The position numbers and the translations under genes were made by a program. The notes under the pieces were generated by a model that made no database searches, was not told where the DNA came from, and saw only the letters and a list, made by a program, of their open reading frames with translations. A DNA stretch of 64,000 nt from JAGQYH01 sp041393015 (GTDB taxonomy: Bacteria > Bacteroidota > Bacteroidia > Chitinophagales > JADIYW01): the NCBI GenBank assembly GCA_041393015.1, contig JAWKKV010000007.1, positions 124,001 through 188,000 on the forward strand, written 5' to 3'. Every line of letters begins with the position of its first letter. The stretch's first letter is position 1. Of the stretch, positions 1 through 8,476 are shown piece after piece.

Positions 1-234
1 ACTACCCGAATTAAGTAAAATATATTGCTGACTGACATAAGCAAAGGCATGATAGCTCAACTTTGTAATATCTAATTCTCCAGCGACTGCTTTATTATTT
101 AACTCTTCAACATCTAACAGTTGCAGTTCAAAATCTAAACCCTCTGTATCAATTTTATGATGAATTAATGCATCGAAAATAAATGTATCGTTTGGACATG
201 GAGAAAAGCCGAGTGTAAGTTTTTGATTTGACAT
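1..234 (-). CDS. mqnD: 1,4-dihydroxy-6-naphthoate synthase MqnD (5' part only)
   Basis: The first 78 codons of a gene that runs off the left edge. The start ATG is at 234. The protein opens with MSNQKLTLGFSPCPNDTFIF, the characteristic N-terminus of MqnD, which converts cyclic dehypoxanthine futalosine to 1,4-dihydroxy-6-naphthoate in the futalosine route to menaquinone. The family has a periplasmic-binding-protein fold but is cytoplasmic, and no signal peptide is seen here. The conserved SPCPNDTF loop lies near the family's active-site cleft. The family is about 270-280 residues, so roughly 70 percent is missing. A second futalosine gene, mqnB, lies at 1770-2441 on the same strand, which supports the call. 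Confidence 0.9.
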   Translation of the reverse strand, partial: MSNQKLTLGFSPCPNDTFIFDALIHHKIDTEGLDFELQLLDVEELNNKAVAGELDITKLSYHAFAYVSQQYILLNSGS

Positions 235-356
235 GGATCAGATAACAAATGGTGCGTAAATTAAAGGAATTTCCTTTTGCTAAGTTATTATATTTAGCTT
301 TAGTTCCGTTTTGAGTTATATCAATTAATCTATAAAAGAGCATCGCTATTATCAAA

Positions 357-1754
357 ATGAGTGATAAAGTAAGTAAAATACCCGATTGGTTAGTTCCTGC
401 TTGCTTTGCATTTTATCTGATACTCAATATTGTTAGTTGGCAATTCCCATTTTTTTGGGACAGTCTTTTAACTTCCACTATTTGTACTTGGTTTTTTGAT
501 AATGGATGGCTGAATGGTATTCCACCGGAACAAATTGATGCCGGACATCCTCCTCTATTTTATGGCTATATTTTTACTTGGTGGAAATTCTTAGGAAGAA
601 ATTTATCGACGTCGCATTTAGCTATGTTGCCCTTTTTATGGGTAATGATTTATCAATTCATTCAAATTTGCGATCGATTATTGAAAAATACTAATCAAGT
701 AATTGCGGCAGCGATTCTATTTTGTTTGGAAACAACTATTATTGCACAAAGTACTATGGTAAGTTACGATATCGTAATTCTTGCCTTTTATCTTTTTGGG
801 TTAAGGTATTTGCTCGATAATAAAAATATTCCGGTGGCTATTGCAGGCATTGTGTTGGCGCTCATTAGCTTAAGAGGCGCCTTTGCTTTTGGGGCATTAT
901 TTTTTACTGAACTTTTACTCTTCTTTAATAAGGATCGCAGGTTTAAATCTATCCTACTCAAATATTTCCCAGCCTTCTTAATATTTGTTGTCTGGAATAT
1001 ATACCACTACAAAATAAGCGGCTGGATGTTATTTACCCCTTCTGAACAATGGGCCGACCAAAGAGGTTTGGCTGGCATAAAAGGTAGTTTTAAAAATGTA
1101 TTAGTCATTATTCGAAATTTATTGGAGCCGGGAAGAGTGTTGCTATATTTCATCATTTTTGTAGGATTAATCCTGAAATGGAGGTTTCTAAAAGACAAGC
1201 ATCTTAAGACTATTTTGGTGATTACGATTGTTCCATTACTAATTTTTAGCGCCTTGTTTGTTCCTTTTAATAATCCAATTGGCCATAGGTATTTGATGAT
1301 TATTTTTGCTTTGAGCATTCTACTATTTATCTCATTGATTGAGCAATTTAAATTCAAAACCATTTGGATAGTTGGCACTGCTTTAATGCTGATAAGTGGA
1401 CACTTTTGGTATAGCTATTATCCAGCTAACTTATCAAAAGGTTGGGATGCTAGCTTAGAGCACATCGCCTATTTTAAAGCAAGAAAAAAAATGTGGAATT
1501 ATTGTGATGAACACAACATTCCTATAAGTGAAACATCTGCTAAATTTCCATTAGATGTTTCAATGAATCAAAGTAATCTAAATAATGATGAGAGGAGGCC
1601 TAATAAATTTAGTGGTAATAACAAGTATGTATTTGTCTCGCCTTTAAACAATAACTACGAAACATCAGAATTAGATACTATTCAAGCAAATTATGATCTG
1701 TTGAAAGAGGTAAAGAATAGAGAAATTGATATTGAATTGTGGAGAGTAAAATAA
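357..1754 (+). CDS. GT-C-type integral membrane glycosyltransferase, PMT/ArnT-like
   Basis: A 465-residue polytopic membrane protein with about ten hydrophobic segments and a soluble C-terminal tail from about residue 380. Near residue 60 the first large loop carries the acidic motif DAGHPPLFY. An aspartate in this loop followed by GHPP is typical of GT-C glycosyltransferases of the dolichyl-phosphate-mannose mannosyltransferase/ArnT type (GT39/GT83), where it is the catalytic base. Such enzymes use a polyprenyl-phosphate sugar donor on the outer face of the inner membrane. The acceptor cannot be told. A polyprenol-phosphate mannose synthase-like gene at 42001 could supply a donor, which is inference. 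The gene is divergent from mqnD and its stop lies 15 bases from the convergent mqnB stop. Confidence 0.65.
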   Translation: MSDKVSKIPDWLVPACFAFYLILNIVSWQFPFFWDSLLTSTICTWFFDNGWLNGIPPEQIDAGHPPLFYGYIFTWWKFLGRNLSTSHLAMLPFLWVMIYQFIQICDRLLKNTNQVIAAAILFCLETTIIAQSTMVSYDIVILAFYLFGLRYLLDNKNIPVAIAGIVLALISLRGAFAFGALFFTELLLFFNKDRRFKSILLKYFPAFLIFVVWNIYHYKISGWMLFTPSEQWADQRGLAGIKGSFKNVLVIIRNLLEPGRVLLYFIIFVGLILKWRFLKDKHLKTILVITIVPLLIFSALFVPFNNPIGHRYLMIIFALSILLFISLIEQFKFKTIWIVGTALMLISGHFWYSYYPANLSKGWDASLEHIAYFKARKKMWNYCDEHNIPISETSAKFPLDVSMNQSNLNNDERRPNKFSGNNKYVFVSPLNNNYETSELDTIQANYDLLKEVKNREIDIELWRVK

Positions 1755-1769
1755 ATCGAAGTATGCTTC

Positions 1770-2441
1770 TTATTTGAACCAATCCATCAAAAAATCATTC
1801 AAATTTTTGATAGCTAAAGCCATATTCCAATTGGCTTTATTTCTTTCTTCTACATAATTGGAAATCGCCCTTAATTCTTCATACTCCACGGTAGACTGTT
1901 TGCATGCATAATGTACGGCAATACCTTCCATCACTTCAATTTGTGGACTATATTTTTTTTCGATAGCTTTAATCTCGTCTGTCTTTCCAGATATCGTATT
2001 AACACTTATGGCTCTCACTTTTTTAAACGCCGGATTCAAACTAATTTTCGACTTGTTATTATAAATTTTGCCATTTTTAAAGGGATGAGCATCTTTGTCT
2101 ATCAATCCCATTTCATAAATATCTTCAAACTGATTGGGAGCACTGACGCCCAAATCACCATACTGCTGACGGTTAACCACTACCAATTCACCTAAACTTA
2201 AGCTTCTATCAAAAGCGCCTGCAATGCCCACATTAATAACGCCATCAAAAGTTTGTTTAGTTAGAATTCTTCCTAAATGAAAGGCTGTTGCCATCATACC
2301 GACACCAGTAATTAAAATAGTAATCTCTAATTTTCCACTTGAAAATGTTTGAGGAATTCCTTCCATTAAATTCTTCACTTTCAATTGATTTAAAAGTGGT
2401 TGAATCTCTAAATGAGTGGCGGAAACAATAAGGTACTTCAT
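1770..2441 (-). CDS. mqnB: Futalosine hydrolase MqnB
   Basis: A 223-residue protein of the nucleoside phosphorylase/hydrolase fold. Visible landmarks are the N-terminal beta strand with an acidic residue (ATHLEIQPLL), a glycine-rich segment GVINVGIAGAF near residue 85, and the purine-nucleosidase signature EVMEGIA near residue 170. The short length and the YGDLG element fit Bacteroidota futalosine hydrolase, which cleaves futalosine to hypoxanthine and dehypoxanthine futalosine in menaquinone synthesis, better than a general MTA/SAH nucleosidase. The partial mqnD gene on the same strand about 1.5 kb further on strengthens this. It lies 16 bases downstream of purL on the same strand and may be cotranscribed with it. 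Confidence 0.85.
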   Translation of the reverse strand: MKYLIVSATHLEIQPLLNQLKVKNLMEGIPQTFSSGKLEITILITGVGMMATAFHLGRILTKQTFDGVINVGIAGAFDRSLSLGELVVVNRQQYGDLGVSAPNQFEDIYEMGLIDKDAHPFKNGKIYNNKSKISLNPAFKKVRAISVNTISGKTDEIKAIEKKYSPQIEVMEGIAVHYACKQSTVEYEELRAISNYVEERNKANWNMALAIKNLNDFLMDWFK

Positions 2442-2457
2442 GATGATTTTAGATTGC

Positions 2458-4686
2458 TTATGCTTCTAAAATTTTCTCAATAGTAGTATCGTAGGTATTT
2501 TTAAATGAAGTTATATCACCTAAGTTTTCTCCATCTACTATAATTTGACTTCCAGTAACCTGACCTAACTCAACATGTGGGCAACCTAAAATCACCAGCT
2601 TTTGTCTCAACATTGCTTTTTTACTAGGATCAATTGATACCGCTATTCTGCTTTGTCCTTCTCCTAACCAAAATGCATCTTTTCTTAAACCATCTACTTT
2701 TTTGACATCAAAGCCAAAATTGTTAACCATAGCAGATTCCAATAAGGTAATTAATAATCCGCCTTCAGAAACATCATGTGCCGATTGAATTAAACCATCT
2801 TGAATTAAAGCCGATACCGAATGTTGTGCTTTCGCTTCTTCCAACAATTCAAAATGTGGAGCAGGTGATAATTTTACATCATATTGCATCGCAACATACT
2901 CTGACGAAGCAATATCATTGTAAGCCTGACCAATTAAGAAAATTATATCGCCTTCTTTTTTGAAATCCAATGTCATTCTCTTAGCGGTATCTTCAATAAT
3001 ACCTAACATACCAATAGTTGGTGTTGGGTTTACCGCTCTATCCGGTGATTGATTGTAAAAGCTTACATTTCCACCTGTAACAGGCGTTTCAAATTGTAAA
3101 CAAGCATCACCCATACCTTTTAATGCGTTTACAAAATTCCAATATACTTCAGGATCGTAAGGATTTCCAAAGTTCAAACAATTGGTAATGGCGGCAGGTT
3201 TTCCTCCGGTACAAACTATATTTCTAGCCGCTTCAGAAACAGCAATAGCGCCACCTTTGTAAGCATCTGCGTGGACATATTTACTGTTGCAGTCTACTGT
3301 GACAACCAAACCTTTTTTCATTCCCTTAATACGAACGACAGCAGCATCAGACGGAGCATTCGTAGTTGTATTGTTAATGCCTACCATTGAATCATACTGC
3401 TTATAAACAAATCGTTTAGAGGCAATATTTGGTAAGGCAACCATTTTATGTGCAATTGATTTTAATTCTGTTAGATCAGCGTAGTCATCAATTGAAAATT
3501 CATCTCTTTTGGTATGGTAAGAAGGTTTCTTAGTTTCACGCTCATAAATTGGAGCGCCTCCACCTAATACTAAATCAAATGCTGGAACCTTAGCTACTAA
3601 TTCATCATGCATGTAATATTCTAAGCTACCGCCTTCCGTTACTTCACCGATGATCTCACAATTTAAATCCCATTTTTCAAAAACAGATTCAATTTCTTTC
3701 TCTCTTCCCTTTTTCACTACCACCAACATTCTTTCCTGAGATTCTGACAACAAAATCTCAAATGGCTTCATGTTCTTTTGTCGAGTAGGCACCTTATCTA
3801 AATAGATTTTCATGCCATGTTCCCCTTTAGCAGACATTTCCGATGTAGAACAAGTAATTCCGGCAGCACCCATATCTTGCATACCTATCATTGCTCCAGT
3901 TGCAATGGCTTCTAAAGAAGCCTCTAACAATAATTTTTCTTGAAATGGATCTCCTACTTGAACCGCAGGAATTTTTTCCTCTGCATCTTCTCCTAAATCT
4001 TCTGAAGCAAATGTAGCTCCATGAATACCATCTTTTCCTGTAGCAGAGCCAACAATATATATTGGATTGCCAACGCCTTCTGATGTGGCAGAAATCGTTT
4101 TTCCTATTTCTACAATCCCTACAGACATTGCATTGACTAGTGGATTAACTTGATAGCATGGGTCGAAATACATTTCACCCGCTACCGTTGGGACGCCAAA
4201 GCAATTGCCATAATCTCCAATTCCTCTCACAACGCCTTTTAATAAATGTTGCGTTCTTTTATTATTTAAATCACCAAACCTTAAAGAGTTAAGTGCCGCT
4301 ACTGGCCTTGCTCCCATGGTAAAAATATCTCTATGAATACCTCCAACTCCAGTGGCTGCGCCTTGATACGGTTCAACAGCAGATGGATGATTATGAGATT
4401 CTATTTTAAAAGCACACGCCATACCATCACCAATATCAACCAATCCAGCATTTTCCTCACCAGCTTCTACTAATAAATGTTTGCCTTTTCTCGGTAATTT
4501 TTTAAGATAAGTAATAGAGTTTTTATAGCTGCAATGCTCCGACCACATTACCGAAAAGATACTTAGTTCCGTAAAATTGGGTGTTCTACCCAAAATATTT
4601 TTTATTTTTTCAAATTCCTCAGGCAACAAACCCAATTCTTTTGCCGTCTCTATATTAACTTCTGGTTCTAAAATATTAGTTGACAT
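2458..4686 (-). CDS. purL: Phosphoribosylformylglycinamidine synthase subunit PurL
   Basis: A 742-residue small-type PurL. It catalyses the ATP-dependent conversion of FGAR to FGAM in purine synthesis, and small PurL needs PurQ (glutaminase) and PurS partners, neither of which is in this window. Visible features are the MWSEHCSYKNS segment near residue 48, the ESHNHP motif near residue 97 followed by the GAATGVGG nucleotide-binding loop, the ITCSTSEMSAKG segment in the middle, and the duplicated second half with NCLNFGNP and the HDVSEGGL loop. Two tandem PurM-like halves are expected, and the length is normal. The start ATG at 4686 fits the family N-terminus. purM lies about 10 kb away on the other strand, so the purine genes are scattered. 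Confidence 0.96.
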   Translation of the reverse strand: MSTNILEPEVNIETAKELGLLPEEFEKIKNILGRTPNFTELSIFSVMWSEHCSYKNSITYLKKLPRKGKHLLVEAGEENAGLVDIGDGMACAFKIESHNHPSAVEPYQGAATGVGGIHRDIFTMGARPVAALNSLRFGDLNNKRTQHLLKGVVRGIGDYGNCFGVPTVAGEMYFDPCYQVNPLVNAMSVGIVEIGKTISATSEGVGNPIYIVGSATGKDGIHGATFASEDLGEDAEEKIPAVQVGDPFQEKLLLEASLEAIATGAMIGMQDMGAAGITCSTSEMSAKGEHGMKIYLDKVPTRQKNMKPFEILLSESQERMLVVVKKGREKEIESVFEKWDLNCEIIGEVTEGGSLEYYMHDELVAKVPAFDLVLGGGAPIYERETKKPSYHTKRDEFSIDDYADLTELKSIAHKMVALPNIASKRFVYKQYDSMVGINNTTTNAPSDAAVVRIKGMKKGLVVTVDCNSKYVHADAYKGGAIAVSEAARNIVCTGGKPAAITNCLNFGNPYDPEVYWNFVNALKGMGDACLQFETPVTGGNVSFYNQSPDRAVNPTPTIGMLGIIEDTAKRMTLDFKKEGDIIFLIGQAYNDIASSEYVAMQYDVKLSPAPHFELLEEAKAQHSVSALIQDGLIQSAHDVSEGGLLITLLESAMVNNFGFDVKKVDGLRKDAFWLGEGQSRIAVSIDPSKKAMLRQKLVILGCPHVELGQVTGSQIIVDGENLGDITSFKNTYDTTIEKILEA

Positions 4687-4790
4687 CAGATCTTTTTATT
4701 TAAGGCTGTGAAATTATGGAATTTTATTTCATCTCCCATTGATATCGTTAATAATAATTTCAATAGATTTACAGTTGCAAACGAAGGAAT

Positions 4791-6056
4791 TTGGAAATCT
4801 TTTTAGTGATATTTTATATTGTTATTTTTTCACTTATTATTTTAAAGACACCCCTCTTTAAATCAAATACACTAACCAAACAATACATATTACTCTTTTT
4901 CGTAATCAAAATTATTGCTGGATTTTCTTACACTTATATCTTTAATAACATCATCAACGGCAAAGATATATTTGTCTATTTCAATGAAAGCAAAATTATC
5001 TTTAGTGCCCTGAAAGACAACCCTTTGTACTACTTACAATTGGTTTTTGCTCCTAGTGATCTCAATGAAATTCCACCCCACTTATTGCCTTATATTGATA
5101 CCATGGGATTTTGGTTTGATCAAGGAAATTACATGATGGTTCGGCTCAATGCTATCTTTCAATTATTCTCATTTGGATATTTTAGTGTGCATGTGGTTTT
5201 CATCTCTTTTCTTTCTCTTATTGGTATATATAATATCTATAGATTCTTCGAACCATCCTTCAATGGAGACAAAATATTGTTAATAACTTTTCTATTTTTC
5301 ACACCTTCCATCGTTTTTTGGTACTCGGGATTACACAAGGAAGCAGTCGTAATTATTGCATTAGGATTCATCTTAAATAGCTACCAGCATTTAATTCAAA
5401 ACGACTTTAGGTTGCGTTACTTGTTTGCGATTGTTTTCGGGTCGTTACTTTTAATTTTAGTAAGATTCTATGTGTTTGCTATTTTCCTTCCTGGTTTAAT
5501 CGCACTCTTTTTAAGCTATAAGTTCTCCAAAACACCCAAGCTCTATATTTTTTCATCCATTTATATATTGTTTGCTTTCGTGGCAGTAATCTTCCATTAT
5601 TATTTTCCGGCCAGTAGTCCATTTGCAGAAATGATGACTCGCCAGCAATATTTTTTTGACACACCCGGCAACTCATCTTATGTTATACCCGTGTTAGATG
5701 GAACCGTTCTTAACACCTTTAAGAAAATGCCTTTAGCCTTTTTCAATTCATTGATACATCCCTTTCCTAGAGATTGTTCTAACTCTTCTTTTTTATGCTT
5801 TATGGCCATGGCTGAAAGCTATATCATTGTGGGAATCATCATATACGGATTGTTTAAAGTAAAATGGAGACGATTTATGGATAGTGCTATTATCAATTAT
5901 TGCCTTTTTAGTAGTGTTACTCTTCTTATTTTAATGGGTTTGATCGTCAATAATGCGGGAGCACTCGTAAGATACAAATCAGTTGTTTTACCTTTTTTAT
6001 TAGTAGGTATATATTTAGCCACTCAATCTAAACGAACTTCTGAAATTTCTCACTAA
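4791..6056 (+). CDS. Polytopic membrane protein, possible GT-C/polymerase-like
   Basis: A 421-residue protein with about ten transmembrane segments spread over its whole length and only short loops. I do not recognise a specific family. The segment FWYSGLHKEA near residue 185 resembles the acidic/basic loop of some membrane glycosyltransferases and exopolysaccharide polymerases (EpsG/Wzy-like), but this is weak. The only in-frame start near the beginning of the open frame is TTG at 4791. The next in-frame methionine comes after roughly 100 residues and would remove several helices, so TTG is preferred. A purine-rich GAAGGAA lies just upstream. It is divergent from purL and stands alone. Function unknown. 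Confidence 0.7.
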   Translation: MEIFLVIFYIVIFSLIILKTPLFKSNTLTKQYILLFFVIKIIAGFSYTYIFNNIINGKDIFVYFNESKIIFSALKDNPLYYLQLVFAPSDLNEIPPHLLPYIDTMGFWFDQGNYMMVRLNAIFQLFSFGYFSVHVVFISFLSLIGIYNIYRFFEPSFNGDKILLITFLFFTPSIVFWYSGLHKEAVVIIALGFILNSYQHLIQNDFRLRYLFAIVFGSLLLILVRFYVFAIFLPGLIALFLSYKFSKTPKLYIFSSIYILFAFVAVIFHYYFPASSPFAEMMTRQQYFFDTPGNSSYVIPVLDGTVLNTFKKMPLAFFNSLIHPFPRDCSNSSFLCFMAMAESYIIVGIIIYGLFKVKWRRFMDSAIINYCLFSSVTLLILMGLIVNNAGALVRYKSVVLPFLLVGIYLATQSKRTSEISH

Positions 6057-6173
6057 TTTCACACCGTTTACTTCTTAATTGATAAAGAAGCCTAAATATT
6101 TTTATTTCTTCGGAAATTATTAGAATTTAACAGCTCAATAGTTGTAAAAAAATCAAAAATTAAATAACTGAAT

Positions 6174-8363
6174 ATGTCAAATAAGCGACTCATAGCTCTC
6201 AAAACATTTGTTTCTCGTAAAAAAGTATTGACAGAAGAAAATACGGGCAATATTTCAGATTACTTTGGAGATAATGTTTTTAATGATAAGTCGATGCAAG
6301 CTTACTTATCTACGGATGCCTATATACAATTAAAGGAATTAATCAGTCAGAATAAAAAAGTTAAGCCAGAATTAGCTGATCAATTGGCATTTGGAATGAA
6401 GAAATGGGCCATGGAACGTGGTGCTACGCATTATACACATTGGTTTCAACCAATGACTGGCTCAACCGCTGAAAAACACGAATCATTTTTCTCCGGTACA
6501 CTTGCTGGCGGAATTGAAGAATTTAGTGGCAATGTTTTAATTCAACAAGTTCCTGACACTGCAAGTTTTCCAACCGGGAGCGTTAGAGCCACCTTTGAAG
6601 CCAGAGGCTATACAGAATGGGATATTACTTCTCCCGCATTTATTATGAATGTTGGCGCCGGTAAAACACTTTGTATTCCCACCATTTTTGTGGCATTTGA
6701 CGGATCGGCATTAGACTTTAAAGCACCGTTGTTACGGTCATTAAAAGCTATTGAAAATGCGGCTTTAGGCGTTTGTAATTATTTTGACAGGAACGTAACC
6801 AGAGTGGTTCCTACTTTAGGATGGGAACAAGAATATTTCTTAGTAGATGCTGCCATGTATTATGCGAGACCGGATTTAGTGATGACGGGAAGAACAATAC
6901 AAGGAAGAAGGCCAGCTAAAGGACAACAGTTAGATGATCATTATTTTGGGGCGATACCTGAGCGAATTTACTCTTATATGCGAGAGTTTGAAACGGAAGC
7001 TCATAAATTAGGGATTCCTTTAAGAACAAGACATAATGAAGTAGCGCCAAGCCAGTTTGAATGTGCGCCAAAATATGAAGATGCGAACTTAGCAGTGGAT
7101 CACAATATGCTATTATTGGACGTAATGGACAGAGTTTCCAGTAAGCATAAATTAAAAGTATTGACACATGAAAAACCGTTTGAGGGTTTAAATGGCTCTG
7201 GAAAACACAATAACTGGTCGTTAAGAACCGATACAGAAAAAAACCTACTATCTCCTGGAACAACGCCACGAACGAACCTACAGTTTCTAACCTTCTTTTT
7301 AAATACAATTGCTGCCATCAATAAACACGAGAAGCTTTTATGGGCAGGATTTGCATCTGCCGGTAATGAACATCGTTTAGGTTTAATGGAAGCGCCGTCT
7401 GAAGTCATCTCTGTATATATTGGGCCTCATTTAAGAGAAACACTTGATATTATTGAAAAAAGGATTGACGAAGACACTTTTGGAGAACAAGAAAATTTAG
7501 AACTTCGTCTAGACCTTCACAACAGGATTCCTTCCATTTTAGTAGAAAATACGGATCAAAATAGAACCGCACCTATCGCCTTTACGGGAAACAAATTTGA
7601 ATTAAGATCCACTGGCGCCTCTGCGAATTGCTCTAGTATTTTAATTATTTTAAATACAATTGTAACAGAACAATTACTCGTTTTTAAGAAGGAAGTAGAT
7701 GCATTAATAAAAGGAGGCGATTACAAAGATGTAGCCATTCTGAAAGTATTAAAAAAAATATACAAAGAGAATAAGCGAATACTATACGAAGGTGATAATT
7801 ACAGTGAAGAATGGAGAAAAGAGGCTAAGAAAAGAAAGTTGAGTTTTATTTCTAATGCACCGGATGCGCTGGAGGAATTAATAACCGAAGAGAACATTTT
7901 ACTTTTTGAGAAACACAAAGTCCTCTCAAAAGTTGAATCGCATACTAGAAGAGACACCTTCCTAAAAAACTATTCTTTATCCATTCAAATTGAATCTAGA
8001 GTATTAGGCGAAATGGTGCTTAATCAGATTATTCCGGCAGCAGCAGACCATCAAAATAAACTACTGAAGACCTTAAAGGGAATTAAGGAATTAGGCATTG
8101 ATATTTCAAAAAACAAACTTTTAGAAATTTTAAGTGAGATCTCTCAACATATTAATGTGATAATTCCGTTAGAAAAAGAGATGGCCGCTTTAAGAAAGAA
8201 AGCGAGAGAAGAAGATGATATTTTGAAAGTAGCTAAACTTTATAATAAAGAGGTGAAGGACATCATGAAAGAGATTCGCTATCACTGTGATAAACTAGAA
8301 ATGTATATTGATGATAATAAATGGCCATTGCCTAAATATTCTGAGTTACTGATAACCACCTAA
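6174..8363 (+). CDS. glnN: Glutamine synthetase type III
   Basis: A 729-residue enzyme making glutamine from glutamate, ammonia and ATP. The length and sequence match class III (GlnN), the form common in Bacteroidota, which assembles as a dodecamer in the cytoplasm. Seen in the sequence: the class III N-terminal region with HYTHWFQPMTG near residue 85, the metal-binding GWEQEYFLVD near residue 220, the RTRHNEVAPSQFE stretch near residue 285, the NGSGKHNNWS segment near residue 345, and a long helical C-terminal domain specific to class III. Start ATG 6174 matches the family's SxxRxxAL opening. No adjacent GlnB or ammonium transporter gene is present. Confidence 0.96.
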   Translation: MSNKRLIALKTFVSRKKVLTEENTGNISDYFGDNVFNDKSMQAYLSTDAYIQLKELISQNKKVKPELADQLAFGMKKWAMERGATHYTHWFQPMTGSTAEKHESFFSGTLAGGIEEFSGNVLIQQVPDTASFPTGSVRATFEARGYTEWDITSPAFIMNVGAGKTLCIPTIFVAFDGSALDFKAPLLRSLKAIENAALGVCNYFDRNVTRVVPTLGWEQEYFLVDAAMYYARPDLVMTGRTIQGRRPAKGQQLDDHYFGAIPERIYSYMREFETEAHKLGIPLRTRHNEVAPSQFECAPKYEDANLAVDHNMLLLDVMDRVSSKHKLKVLTHEKPFEGLNGSGKHNNWSLRTDTEKNLLSPGTTPRTNLQFLTFFLNTIAAINKHEKLLWAGFASAGNEHRLGLMEAPSEVISVYIGPHLRETLDIIEKRIDEDTFGEQENLELRLDLHNRIPSILVENTDQNRTAPIAFTGNKFELRSTGASANCSSILIILNTIVTEQLLVFKKEVDALIKGGDYKDVAILKVLKKIYKENKRILYEGDNYSEEWRKEAKKRKLSFISNAPDALEELITEENILLFEKHKVLSKVESHTRRDTFLKNYSLSIQIESRVLGEMVLNQIIPAAADHQNKLLKTLKGIKELGIDISKNKLLEILSEISQHINVIIPLEKEMAALRKKAREEDDILKVAKLYNKEVKDIMKEIRYHCDKLEMYIDDNKWPLPKYSELLITT

Positions 8364-8476
8364 TAAAATAGCCGATTCAAAAAACAAAAATTCAAAAACT
8401 GAGATACTAGTGTTAAAGACAAAAACACTATTTTTATATCGCAAGCTGAACTTCGATAATAGAAGAAAACAAACAT

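Noticed and set aside
263..277. Perfect 15-base palindrome AAAGGAATTTCCTTT between the divergent mqnD and glycosyltransferase genes, as a possible operator.
   Set aside because: Arms of seven bases in AT-rich DNA are expected a few times by chance in 64 kb, and no second copy or regulator gene supports it.
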